From NCBI RefSeq assembly GCF_900217905.1, contig NZ_OBMO01000017.1:1-64000 (forward strand): DNA of 64,000 bases, read 5' to 3'. Below, in pieces: positions 18,176 through 26,222 of this stretch. Under the pieces are notes generated by a model. That model did not search any database and had not been told where the DNA came from. It was given only the letters and a program-made list of their open reading frames with translations. This DNA is from Alloalcanivorax xenomutans (GTDB lineage Bacteria; Pseudomonadota; Gammaproteobacteria; Pseudomonadales; Alcanivoracaceae). The position numbers and the translations under genes are program-made. Numbering within the stretch: position 1 is the first letter of the stretch; every line of letters begins with the position of its first letter.

Positions 18176-20053
18176 TCAAGCCCGTTCGGCGCGATCCTGC
18201 AGCAGTTGATTCAAGCGCCGGGCGGTGGCCGCCGGATCCTTCGGCAACTGGCCTTCAGCCAGCAGCGCCTGATCCAGCAGCAGCTGAGCCAGTTCGGCAA
18301 AGGTATCGCCGTCCTCCAGCTCCGCCATGCGCTGCATCAGCGGATGGGACAGATTCACTTCCAGGGTCGGCTTGCTCTCCGGCACCGGCTGGCCGGCGGC
18401 TTCCAGCATCATGCGCATCTGCGGGCCCAGCTCGTCGGCGCCGAGCACCAGACAGGCCGGGGATTCCACCAGCCGGGCGGTGGCGCGCACCGCTTCCACC
18501 TGCTCGTTGAGCACTTCGCCCAGACGGCCCAGCACCGGCGCATCCTGCCGCGGGTCTTCCGCCTTGTCGTCGTCATCGCCGGGCATGTCCAGCTCACCGC
18601 GCGCGGCGTTGACCAGGGTGTGCCCCTTGTACTCGGTGAGGAAGCCCATCATCCATTCGTCCACCCGCTCGGCCAGCAGCAGCACCTCGACGCCTTTCTT
18701 GCGGAACACTTCCAGGTGCGGGCTGTTCTGCGCGGCGCTCAGGCTGTCGCCCAGCAGGTAGTAAATCCGCTTGTTCTCTTCGCCGGCACGTTCGATGTAG
18801 TCATCCAGCCCCACGCTCCCCGGCGTTGGCGAGGTGGAAGAAGCAAAGCGCAGCAAACCGGCGATGGCTTCACGGTTATCGCCGTCCTCGCCGATCCCTT
18901 CCTTGAGCACCTGGCCGAATTGTTGCCAGAACGTGGCGTAGGCTTCCTGGTCACCGCTCAGCTTGCGCAGCATCTGCAGTACCCGCTTGGTCAGCGCCGC
19001 GCGGATCTTGCGCACCGGACCATAGTCCTGCAGCAATTCACGGCTGACATTCAACGGCAGGCCCGGCGCATCCACCACGCCTTTGATGAAACGCAGATAC
19101 AGGGGCAGGAACTGTTCGGCGTCGTCCATGATGAACACGCGCTGAACATAGAGCTTGAGCCCCCGGCTGGCTTCCCGGTGGTACAGATCGAACGGCGCCC
19201 GCGGCGGTACGTACAACAGGCTGGTGTACTCCAGGCTGCCTTCCACCCGGTTGTGACTCCAGGTCAGTGGATCCTGGAAGTCATGGCTGACGTGACGATA
19301 GAAGCTCTTGTATTCGTCGTCGCTGATCTCCTGGCGGGGGCGCTGCCACAGGGCGGTGGCGGAATTGAGGGTTTCCAGCTTGGTGGCGTCCTCCTCCTTC
19401 TCGTCACCGGACGGCACCGCCATGCGGATCGGGAAGGCCACGTGGTCGGAATACTGCCGTACTATGCCGCGCAACTTGCCGGTGTCGACGAAGTCCTTGG
19501 CGTCGTCACGCAAATGCAGGGTAATACGGGTGCCACGGCGCGGCACCGTCAGCGTTTCCACACTGAACTCGCCCTGACCGTCGCTTTCCCAGCGCACGCC
19601 CTGCTCCGCGCTCTCTCCGGCCCGGCGGCTTTCCACGGTGACCTTGTCGGCGACGATGAATGCGGAATAGAAACCGACGCCGAACTGGCCGATCAGTTGC
19701 GCGTCCTTCTTCTGATCACCGGTGAGACTGGCGAGGAATTTTTCAGTGCCGGAACGGGCGATGGTGCCCAGATTCTCCACCACTTCCTCGCGGCTCATGC
19801 CGATGCCGTTGTCACTGATGGTCAGGGTGCCGGCGTCGGCGTCCACCGCCAGATCGATGGCCGGCTCCGGGTCTTCCTCCAACCACTCCGGGTGATCCAG
19901 CGCGGCGAAGCGCAGCTTGTCACAGGCGTCGGAGGCGTTGGATACCAGCTCACGCAGGAAAATTTCCCGGTTGCTGTACAGGGAATGGATCATCAGATGC
20001 AACAGGCGGGACACTTCCGCCTGAAAACCACGGGTCTCGCGGTCACTGCTCAT
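18176..20053 (-). CDS. htpG: Molecular chaperone HtpG (Hsp90)
   Basis: 625 residues, the family length. The N-terminal GHKL ATPase shows ELVSNASDACDKLRF (about 35-49), DNGIGMSREEVVENLGTIAR and GQFGVGFYSAFIVADKV. The middle domain contains LYVQRVFIMDDAEQFLPLYL and a conserved Arg region (LNVSRELLQ). The C-terminal dimerisation domain follows. It is an ATP-dependent cytosolic chaperone. A near-consensus sigma-32 promoter lies 48-75 bases upstream, so heat-shock induction is expected. Confidence 0.97.
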   Translation of the reverse strand: MSSDRETRGFQAEVSRLLHLMIHSLYSNREIFLRELVSNASDACDKLRFAALDHPEWLEEDPEPAIDLAVDADAGTLTISDNGIGMSREEVVENLGTIARSGTEKFLASLTGDQKKDAQLIGQFGVGFYSAFIVADKVTVESRRAGESAEQGVRWESDGQGEFSVETLTVPRRGTRITLHLRDDAKDFVDTGKLRGIVRQYSDHVAFPIRMAVPSGDEKEEDATKLETLNSATALWQRPRQEISDDEYKSFYRHVSHDFQDPLTWSHNRVEGSLEYTSLLYVPPRAPFDLYHREASRGLKLYVQRVFIMDDAEQFLPLYLRFIKGVVDAPGLPLNVSRELLQDYGPVRKIRAALTKRVLQMLRKLSGDQEAYATFWQQFGQVLKEGIGEDGDNREAIAGLLRFASSTSPTPGSVGLDDYIERAGEENKRIYYLLGDSLSAAQNSPHLEVFRKKGVEVLLLAERVDEWMMGFLTEYKGHTLVNAARGELDMPGDDDDKAEDPRQDAPVLGRLGEVLNEQVEAVRATARLVESPACLVLGADELGPQMRMMLEAAGQPVPESKPTLEVNLSHPLMQRMAELEDGDTFAELAQLLLDQALLAEGQLPKDPAATARRLNQLLQDRAERA

Positions 20054-20100
20054 CGAGGGGTCTCCGTTTTGTTGTCGGGTGCGGCTTTCGGATGGGAGAA

Positions 20101-20128
20101 AAATAGGGTTGGCGGCGGGAATTTCAAG
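20101..20128 (-). promoter_or_regulatory. Sigma-32 heat-shock promoter of htpG
   Basis: Minus strand CTTGAAA (20128-20122), a 13-base spacer, then CCCTATTT (20108-20101). This is a perfect -35 and seven of eight bases of the sigma-32 -10 CCCCATNT, with normal spacing. The leader to the htpG ATG would be about 40 bases. The promoter begins just after the stop of the upstream epimerase gene. Confidence 0.85.
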
Positions 20129-20131
20129 GGG

Positions 20132-21031
20132 TCAAACCAGATCGGCCAGGGCCTGCTCCAGGTGCGGATAACGGAACACGAAGCCCTGCTCTTCCAGCCG
20201 GCGGGGATAAGCGCGCTGCCCACCGAGCATCAGCTGCGACATTTCGCCCAATGCCAGTCTCAGCAGCGGCGCCGGCATTACCCAGGGCGCCGGTCGCCGC
20301 ACCGCCCGGGCCAGGGTGTGATGAAATTCGCGCTGGGTCACCGGCCCCGGCGCGGTACCGTTGAACACCCCCTCGACGCCGGGAGCGGTCAGCGCCCGGG
20401 TCAGAATCGCCACCAGATCATCCCGGTGGATCCAGCTCAACCACTGTTCACCGTTGCCGAGACGCATGCCCAGGCCGAACCGGTAAACGGGCAACAAGCT
20501 GGCCAGCATGCCACCGTTGGCGCCCAGCACCACGCCGGTACGGATGATCGTCAACCGTACGCCCAGACTGGTGACTTCACGGGCGGCCTGCTCCCAGGCG
20601 TCGCAGAGCCGGTAACCGAAGTCCTTGCGCCGGGCCGGGCTGCGTTCGGTCAGCTCGGCGTCACCGGCATCGCCGTAGAAGCCCACCGCGGAGCCGCTCA
20701 CCATCACCGCCGGCGGCTGCCGCAGACGGCGCATCAGCGCCACCAACTCGTGGGTAACGCCGACCCGGGAATCCAGCAACCGCTGTTTGCGCGCCGCGCT
20801 CCAACGGCGGCTGAACAGGCTTTCGCCGGCCAGATTGACCACCGCGTCCAGCGCTTCGTCATCGGCAATGTCATCGAATGAGGCGATTATCCGGGTGCCG
20901 GGCGGGCACGACGCCAGCGCCCGTTGCTGGCTCTGGCGACTGAGCACCACCAGCCGGTGACCGAGACTGTGCAGATGATGTCCCAGGGCGCCACCGATGA
21001 AACCGGTGCCGCCGGTCATCAGAATATTCAC
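20132..21031 (-). CDS. TIGR01777 family (YfcH-like) NAD-dependent epimerase/reductase
   Basis: 299 residues of an extended short-chain dehydrogenase. MNILMTGGTGFIGGALGHHL holds the dinucleotide-binding loop. VNLAGESLFSRRWSAARKQR, SGSAVGFYGD and GVFNGTAPGPVTQREF are signatures of the YfcH/SulA group. The active-site Tyr lies in the YGD context. The substrate is unknown in the family. The start overlaps the stop of the upstream Sm-like membrane protein by four bases (21028-21031). Confidence 0.9.
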   Translation of the reverse strand: MNILMTGGTGFIGGALGHHLHSLGHRLVVLSRQSQQRALASCPPGTRIIASFDDIADDEALDAVVNLAGESLFSRRWSAARKQRLLDSRVGVTHELVALMRRLRQPPAVMVSGSAVGFYGDAGDAELTERSPARRKDFGYRLCDAWEQAAREVTSLGVRLTIIRTGVVLGANGGMLASLLPVYRFGLGMRLGNGEQWLSWIHRDDLVAILTRALTAPGVEGVFNGTAPGPVTQREFHHTLARAVRRPAPWVMPAPLLRLALGEMSQLMLGGQRAYPRRLEEQGFVFRYPHLEQALADLV

Positions 21032-22557
21032 CGAACCGCCTCCATGGACACGATATCGGGTAATGCATGGAAGTATTCCACTGTGCCGGCACCCACCGGC
21101 ACAGTCAAAGTAATACGCCCGCCTTCCACCGCCTGCAAGCGCCCCTCCTGGGTTTTTCCATCCCCGGTGGTGACTCGCACCTGACGTCCCAGCAATGCCT
21201 GGTAAGGCGTCTCCGGCGCCACCGGGTCATCACCCGGCCGCGCTGGCGGCGGCGTATCGGAAATGGTGGGCGTCGCCACTTGCCAGCGGCGGCCATCGCG
21301 GCTGCCCAGGCTGTCGATGTGGGCGCCGTCCACGGCGATCTCGGCGTTGCCCGCACCCAGCGCCAGACGCAGCCAGAGCCGATCACTGGCGACCCGGGTC
21401 AGCACACCGGTGCGCTCGCGGCCACTGCTTTCGCGTACCGTCAGCTCGGTGCCGGTCAGCGGCGCCAGGGCCAGCAAGTCGGTCAGCGGCTCCGAGGTGG
21501 CCGGCCCCCTTGGTTTTACCGGCTCCGGCTGAACCGGCGGCTCCGGCGGCGGCTGGCGGCCACCGGTCATGGAACCCGGCGTCACCGCCCACCCCACCGG
21601 AGTCTTCTCCAGGCCGAGCTGACGCCGTTCACTGGCGCCATCGGAGCGGGTCAGGCGCACCTCCACCCGGCCCTCGCCGGCGGCACGGCGCAGGATCACG
21701 TTTTCCACGTCCACGTTTTGCAGTACCCCGGCGGGAAACTGGGTCTGCAAATACTGCTCCGCCACCCAGGCCAGGGTGTCCGGGTGATCGAAAGCGGCAT
21801 CCACCTTGCCGTTCCGGTAGCGCAAGTGATTGGTGCGGGCGGTGAAGTCCCCCACCAGATAGCTGTTTTTCTCATCCGGCAGGACCAGTTGTATGGTGCC
21901 GCTGAAACCGCCGGGATCCCGTGGCGCCAGTGCCAGATCAAGACGGTAGCCGTTACTTATGATGCGCGTTTCCGGATATTGCTGGCCGGCGGGGGTCCAG
22001 GAAAGATGCACTTCCGGTGCCTGCTCCTCCCAGGGAGACACCAGCAAGGTGCGGCGTTCGCGGATGGCCTCCGCCGACCAGTTCAACAACAGGCTGACGG
22101 ACAGTTCCGGCAATACACCGTTTCCCTGGTGCACTGTCAGCACACCATTGACGAGAGTCGCCTGGGGGGTTGTCAGATCGGTACCGTGCAGCCGGCCGCT
22201 AAGCGGATGCCCCTCGCCACGGGCCATCAGCAGGGCCGCTTCCGAGGAGCGCACGAAGGGGCTGCTGGTGATGTTGGCGGCGCCGCTCACCACCTGACCG
22301 GGCATCGAGGGAATCGTTGCGTTCTCGCGGTAGTCCACGTACATCAGTCCCAGGCCCGCCAGGGTGATCGCCAGCCCCGCGACCCGCAACAAGGCAAGCC
22401 GGCCGTAGGCCTCCCAGTTCTCCTGCACCTGCTGCAGACCCGCCACTGGCAATATGAACAGGACCAGGCTGTGACCACGCCAGGCCGCCTGCCTGATCAG
22501 CCCCACCGTGGCCATGACCGCCATGCTGACGCCCACTACCACCAGCCAATCCGCCAT
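21028..22557 (-). CDS. Membrane protein with two C-terminal Sm-like repeats
   Basis: 509 residues. Three membrane helices occupy about residues 2-75 (DWLVVVGVSMAVMATVGLI, GHSLVLFILPVAGLQQ, LRVAGLAITLAGLGLMYV). A beta-rich periplasmic-type region (about 95-330) follows, then a Pro-rich linker (PPPEPPVQPEPVKPRG). The end has two similar blocks of about 60 residues: LTGTELTVRESSGRERTGVL...IDSLGSRD and LLGRQVRVTTGDGKTQEGRL...IVSMEAV. Both read like Sm-fold strands. I do not recognise the family; the Sm-like reading is mine. It is coupled to the YfcH-like gene. Confidence 0.7.
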   Translation of the reverse strand: MADWLVVVGVSMAVMATVGLIRQAAWRGHSLVLFILPVAGLQQVQENWEAYGRLALLRVAGLAITLAGLGLMYVDYRENATIPSMPGQVVSGAANITSSPFVRSSEAALLMARGEGHPLSGRLHGTDLTTPQATLVNGVLTVHQGNGVLPELSVSLLLNWSAEAIRERRTLLVSPWEEQAPEVHLSWTPAGQQYPETRIISNGYRLDLALAPRDPGGFSGTIQLVLPDEKNSYLVGDFTARTNHLRYRNGKVDAAFDHPDTLAWVAEQYLQTQFPAGVLQNVDVENVILRRAAGEGRVEVRLTRSDGASERRQLGLEKTPVGWAVTPGSMTGGRQPPPEPPVQPEPVKPRGPATSEPLTDLLALAPLTGTELTVRESSGRERTGVLTRVASDRLWLRLALGAGNAEIAVDGAHIDSLGSRDGRRWQVATPTISDTPPPARPGDDPVAPETPYQALLGRQVRVTTGDGKTQEGRLQAVEGGRITLTVPVGAGTVEYFHALPDIVSMEAVR

Positions 22558-22784
22558 TGTCTCTTATCTCCCCAATCCCGGGTCCATGCCGCTCGCGGCC
22601 GCCCAAAAGGGCAGCTTACAAAGCCTCTGCGGAGCCCGCCAGCGTTTCCCCCGCCATCCGGGGATGGAGATTCCGGGCTTATGACCACGGTCACATAGCG
22701 CCGGCACCAGAAGGCCTCCGTGCAGACCCGCCCCCCGATGGAGAGACCCATCCTCGGTTGATCCGCGATGAACAAAAAAAATAC

Positions 22785-22813
22785 TTGTATCGGGGAAAAA
22801 CAGAAGTTATATA
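22785..22813 (+). promoter_or_regulatory. Sigma-70 promoter of the PA3496-family gene
   Basis: TTGTAT (22785-22790), a 17-base spacer, then TATATA (22808-22813). The leader to the ATG at 22906 would be about 85 bases. The rest of the 348-base divergent gap 22558-22905 shows no other clear element. Confidence 0.55.
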
Positions 22814-22905
22814 GGCGCTGAGGTAGTCGGGTTGGGAGTTTCGTTCGCGGAGTCCCCCTTGGCACCCGGTTGTTTACGGCGCTTTCGTTACCGAAAGGAG
22901 GCCCC

Positions 22906-23145
22906 ATGAGTAACCGCCGCGCTGACCGTGACTATGAATCGGAAGATCTGCTGATGAATGATGATTTTGACCTTGTCGATGACGACAACGATGAGGAACT
23001 CCAGGAGGAACGCAGCGCCCGCGCTCGCAGTTTCAACATGGACATGCGTCATCGTATCGAGGATCGGCTGGAGGAGCGCCGTCTGAAACGGGAACTTAGC
23101 GAGTACGAGTTCCTTGATTTTGAAGACGACGATACTCTGCACTGA
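22906..23145 (+). CDS. PA3496-family small acidic protein
   Basis: 79 residues. The acidic first half (EDLLMNDDFDLVDDDNDEEL) is followed by a basic helix and a conserved tail (MRHRIEDRLEERRLKRELSE, YEFLDFED). This matches the layout of the gammaproteobacterial PA3496 family, annotated as putative envelope integrity or regulatory proteins. The ATG at 22906 has a near-perfect AAAGGAGG upstream; an in-frame ATG 12 codons earlier has none. It is monocistronic with its own promoter and terminator, which suggests high independent expression. No enzymatic motif. Confidence 0.8.
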   Translation: MSNRRADRDYESEDLLMNDDFDLVDDDNDEELQEERSARARSFNMDMRHRIEDRLEERRLKRELSEYEFLDFEDDDTLH

Positions 23146-23151
23146 ACCTCA

Positions 23152-23210
23152 CCGGCCTCCGTCACCCTTCGGGGCTGACGGAGCCCGCCGGTATCTTTTT
23201 ATTCTTTTTT
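23152..23210 (+). terminator. Rho-independent terminator after the PA3496-family gene
   Basis: Stem CTCCGTCA/TGACGGAG (23157-23164 and 23176-23183) is extended by an outer CCGGC/GCCGG pair (to 23191). A T-rich run follows, TATCTTTTTATTCTTTTTT. Confidence 0.85.
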
Positions 23211-23234
23211 CAAAAAAAAACGGGAAAACGTCAC

Positions 23235-23642
23235 TTAGAAGCGTTCATTGTTCGCTTTGCCGAGGTTATTGATTTTGCTTTTCCTCAGTGCCTTGAGTAA
23301 CAGGTTACGCAGGGCGCGCAACATCGGATACAGCACGGACGCGACCCTGGGCGAACGGAACATCCAGTAATTCAGGCGGTTGAACACCCCGGAACGGCTG
23401 CCCATCAATGCCAGCGCGTGGATGGCGTCGGCACCGTAATAGAGTTGATCCCCGACCTTCAACACCATGCCCTGATCAATGTCCCAGCCACGGGCCGTAA
23501 TCTCGCGCAGGATATCAGTGTCCTCACGCGCATCGACCAGCTGCGGGGGGCCTACCGCATCACGCAGGCGAACCCAGCGGCAATAGTTGTCGCAGGCGGG
23601 GCATTGTTTGTCATAGACCAATACGACTTTTCGCTCGCTCAC
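23235..23642 (-). CDS. DCC family thiol-disulfide oxidoreductase-like protein (DUF393)
   Basis: 135 residues. VVLVYDKQCPACDNYCRWVR carries the CxxC variant (CPAC) that names this family, followed by an acidic residue set (DAREDTDILREI) and a hydrophobic C-terminus. The family resembles thioredoxins but substrates are unknown. I prefer the GTG at 23642, with GGAG six bases upstream, over a GTG at 23657. It is convergent with the PA3496-family gene and follows the DUF4328 gene by 42 bases. Confidence 0.85.
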   Translation of the reverse strand: MSERKVVLVYDKQCPACDNYCRWVRLRDAVGPPQLVDAREDTDILREITARGWDIDQGMVLKVGDQLYYGADAIHALALMGSRSGVFNRLNYWMFRSPRVASVLYPMLRALRNLLLKALRKSKINNLGKANNERF

Positions 23643-23684
23643 ACCGTGCTCCAACACAAGGCCGCCGCCCCTACTCCCGATGGT

Positions 23685-24404
23685 TCAGCGCTCATCAGCA
23701 TGCTGCAAGAGATAGAGGCGCCGAACCAGGATGATGAGACTGAGCGTCAGGGGAATCTCAAGGACATCCCCCGCCATCGTAGCCAGGTTGGCGGCAACGA
23801 AATGGTTCAGGGATTCCGCATTGCGGGTCAGACTGAATGCTACGTTGCCCAGCATTATCGATATCACCCACATCGCCCACCATGCGTACATCAAACCTGG
23901 CGGACGCTGGCCTTTCCAATGAGCAGGGGCGGCACTGGCGCACCAGATTTCCTGCATGGCCTTCAACGGCTGCCAGAGATTGGCGATGGGAATGAAATAC
24001 CATCCCACCGACCATCCCGGTGAAATCGTCATGCCCTCCGCCCCGAGGCGGCGCGCGTTCTTGCTAGCGCGATAGATCCAGCGCGCCACCAAAACGAAAC
24101 AGCTGAGCCTTACCGCCAACTGAAGCAGGCCAATCCCTGCCTGCCGCATGTCGTTGGCAACCAGAACCTCGTCGGCAAGTAGCGCACCCTGTTTCAAGTC
24201 CATCAGCATTTTCAGTTCAAGCCCCCCGGAGACCATCCCCACTACTGACAATACGATATTGGCGTACAGAAAACGTTTGACCCATCGTGTCAGAGTGGCC
24301 GCGGGGATCAAATCCCCGGTATGCACGGAACGCTCCTGCAGATCAGCCCGCGGCGGTGCGTAAAACCGGCTCTCCTCCCTGTTAATACTTCCCTGCTGTT
24401 TCAT
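23685..24404 (-). CDS. DUF4328 domain-containing membrane protein
   Basis: 239 residues with four to five membrane helices. The DUF4328 signature WIYRASKNARRLGA...SPGWSVGWYFIPIANLW lies at about residues 110-145, with LKAMQEIWCAS after it. Function of the family is unknown. AGGAAGTCAGAGG lies before the ATG. Confidence 0.85.
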   Translation of the reverse strand: MKQQGSINREESRFYAPPRADLQERSVHTGDLIPAATLTRWVKRFLYANIVLSVVGMVSGGLELKMLMDLKQGALLADEVLVANDMRQAGIGLLQLAVRLSCFVLVARWIYRASKNARRLGAEGMTISPGWSVGWYFIPIANLWQPLKAMQEIWCASAAPAHWKGQRPPGLMYAWWAMWVISIMLGNVAFSLTRNAESLNHFVAANLATMAGDVLEIPLTLSLIILVRRLYLLQHADER

Positions 24405-24438
24405 CCTCTGACTTCCTGTTCACGCTTATACGATTAGG

Positions 24439-24999
24439 TCAGCGCCGACGCCATTGCCCGGCGGACAGCCGGTAAAGACAGTGCTCCCGTATTGGCATGC
24501 CTTCCGGCACGCTGGGATGGTCAAAGGTTTCCTCCTGCCGCTCCATGCCCAGCCGCTCCATCACCGCCTGGGAGCGATAATTCAGCACACTGGTGAAGGC
24601 AACGATTTCCTCCAGTTCCAGGTTGTCAAAACCAAACTCGAGCACCGCTCTGGCGGCTTCCGTGGCATAGCCATTGCCCCAGGCATCGCGGCGCAAACGC
24701 CAGCCGATTTCCACACACGGCTGGAATGGCAGCATGACGTTGGGAATATTGAGGCCAACAAAGCCCAGAAACCGCTTCTGTTGCTGTTGCTCCAGCGCCC
24801 AGAAGCCCCAGCCGCGTTCGGCGATCAATGCCTCGCAATGATCCGCCATGGCCTGGCTCTGCGCCTCGTTCATGGTCTCGGGGAAGAATTGCATCACTTC
24901 CGGGTCCGCGTTCATAGCCGCGAACGGAGCACGATCCGCGGGCCGCCACTGGCGCAAACGCAGACGCTCGGTGTTCAGTTCGGCAACCGGTTGTTTCAT
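24439..24999 (-). CDS. GNAT family N-acetyltransferase, RimJ/RimL type
   Basis: 186 residues. The N-terminus has LNTERLRLRQWRPADRAPF, typical of the Acetyltransf_3 group, and ends in the conserved VLNYRSQAVMERLGM acetyl-CoA region. Members acetylate protein N-termini, amino acids or small molecules; the substrate is unknown here. I chose ATG at 24999, with GGAGGGAGTG directly upstream, rather than the GTG before it. Confidence 0.88.
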   Translation of the reverse strand: MKQPVAELNTERLRLRQWRPADRAPFAAMNADPEVMQFFPETMNEAQSQAMADHCEALIAERGWGFWALEQQQQKRFLGFVGLNIPNVMLPFQPCVEIGWRLRRDAWGNGYATEAARAVLEFGFDNLELEEIVAFTSVLNYRSQAVMERLGMERQEETFDHPSVPEGMPIREHCLYRLSAGQWRRR

Positions 25000-25025
25000 C
25001 ACTCCCTCCGAGGCAATAGTCTCTC

Positions 25026-25190
25026 TCAGGCGTTTCCAGCCTTGAAAAAAATGCGCGGCCGGGATCCCCGGCGACGCTGATAAAACGACTCCACCTGCTC
25101 CACGAAATAGCGGCTGAGCCGTTCGTCATTCTCCGCGATCCGGTACAGATCCACCGCCTTCCGTATGTCATGCCGACCTGTCAAGGACAT
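25026..25190 (-). CDS. Small hypothetical protein between panB and the GNAT gene
   Basis: 54 codons starting MSLTGRHDIRKAVDLYRIAE and ending RPRIFFKAGNA. It begins 21 bases after the panB stop and ends 26 bases before the GNAT start, on the same strand. The composition is protein-like (charged amphipathic helix RYFVEQVESFYQRRR), unlike the other frames. The ribosome site is weak. It may be a real small protein translated from the panB transcript, or the remnant of a longer gene. Confidence 0.35.
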   Translation of the reverse strand: MSLTGRHDIRKAVDLYRIAENDERLSRYFVEQVESFYQRRRGSRPRIFFKAGNA

Positions 25191-25211
25191 TAGGGCCGGA
25201 CCGGAACGAAT

Positions 25212-25997
25212 TCAGGCTTTCCCTGAACCGGGGAAAGCAATGATGTTGTTGGGGAACTCACGGGAGGCCACCTCACCGGCGAAGTCCTCCGCCACCTGCA
25301 AAATGGTGCGGCTGACGTGAGCGTACTGCTTGGAGAACGGCGGCCAGTAATCGCCCAGTCCCAGGGCATCATTGATCACCAGCACCTGGCCGTCGCAGTC
25401 CGGACCGGCACCGATACCGATGGTGGGAATCCCCAGGGTGTCGGTGAGCGTCGCGCCCAGATCGTAGGGAATGTGTTCCAGCACGATCATGAAGGCACCC
25501 GCCTCCTGGATGGCGATGGCATCCTCCAGCACCTGCCTGGCTTCCTGTTCCGTGCGTCCCACCTTGGTGAAGCTCTTGGCGGTTTGCGGAGTCAGGCCGG
25601 TGTGTCCGACCACCGCGATACCGTTGTCCACCAGATGCCGGATCACCTCGGTCTTGGCGCCCTCCAGTTTTACGCTGTCCGCGCCGGCGGCGATCAGGCG
25701 GCGGGCGTTCCACAGCGCGGTGTCCGGATCCTTGTCGGTCAGGTAGGGCAAGTCACCGATGATGTGGGTTTCCGGCGCGCCACGGCGTACGGCACCGACG
25801 TGATAGGTCATGTGGTCGATGGTCACGTCACGGGTGCTCTCGAAGCCCATCTCCACCATGCCCACGGTATCCCCCACCAGGATCACCGGAATCGATGCCC
25901 GTTCCACCGCCCGGGCCACCGGGCAGGTATAGGCGGTCAACATGGCGATGGGCGTCCGCCCTTTCATTTCCATCAAAGCCTGTGCGTGCTTTTTCAT
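25212..25997 (-). CDS. panB: 3-methyl-2-oxobutanoate hydroxymethyltransferase
   Basis: 261 residues, family length. Motifs are MLTAYTCPVARAVE, ILVGDTVGMVEMG with metal-binding Asp, YHVGAVRRGAP, LIAAGADSVKLEGA, VGHTGLTPQ and IPTIGIGAGPDCDGQVLV. The TIM-barrel enzyme adds a hydroxymethyl group from methylene-tetrahydrofolate to ketoisovalerate, the first step of pantothenate synthesis. The ATG at 25997 has GGAGGAG upstream and is preferred over a start 25 codons earlier. panC is not adjacent. Confidence 0.95.
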   Translation of the reverse strand: MKKHAQALMEMKGRTPIAMLTAYTCPVARAVERASIPVILVGDTVGMVEMGFESTRDVTIDHMTYHVGAVRRGAPETHIIGDLPYLTDKDPDTALWNARRLIAAGADSVKLEGAKTEVIRHLVDNGIAVVGHTGLTPQTAKSFTKVGRTEQEARQVLEDAIAIQEAGAFMIVLEHIPYDLGATLTDTLGIPTIGIGAGPDCDGQVLVINDALGLGDYWPPFSKQYAHVSRTILQVAEDFAGEVASREFPNNIIAFPGSGKA

Positions 25998-26126
25998 CAC
26001 AAACCACTCCTCCTGAAAACCGGAGCTTGAGCTAATCATGTTCCGCCGCGACAGACAATACGGGTGCGCCACCGCCCGTTGAAAAGCATGGAGACAGCCT
26101 TATCGCCCTATCTTCACGACGCCGAT

Positions 26127-26149
26127 ATCGTGCAAAATGCTTGCACGAT
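26127..26149. promoter_or_regulatory. Perfect 9-bp dyad operator between panB and serine hydrolase
   Basis: ATCGTGCAA (26127-26135) and TTGCACGAT (26141-26149) are perfect complements around a 5-base centre. The dyad is in the divergent promoter region, 74 bases before the hydrolase ATG. Its size fits a TetR- or LacI-like repressor. No regulator gene is adjacent. Confidence 0.6.
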
Positions 26150-26222
26150 GGCGGCTGATTCCCCAGCGCGGCCAGCAATTCCGCGATGGCCACGCCGTCG
26201 TCATGAGTTGGAGAAAAACAAT

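Noticed and set aside
17993-20881. 962-codon plus-strand open frame
   Set aside because: It lies antisense to htpG and the epimerase gene, whose motifs are certain. The text is rich in His, Gln, Arg and Gly as expected for a high-GC shadow frame.
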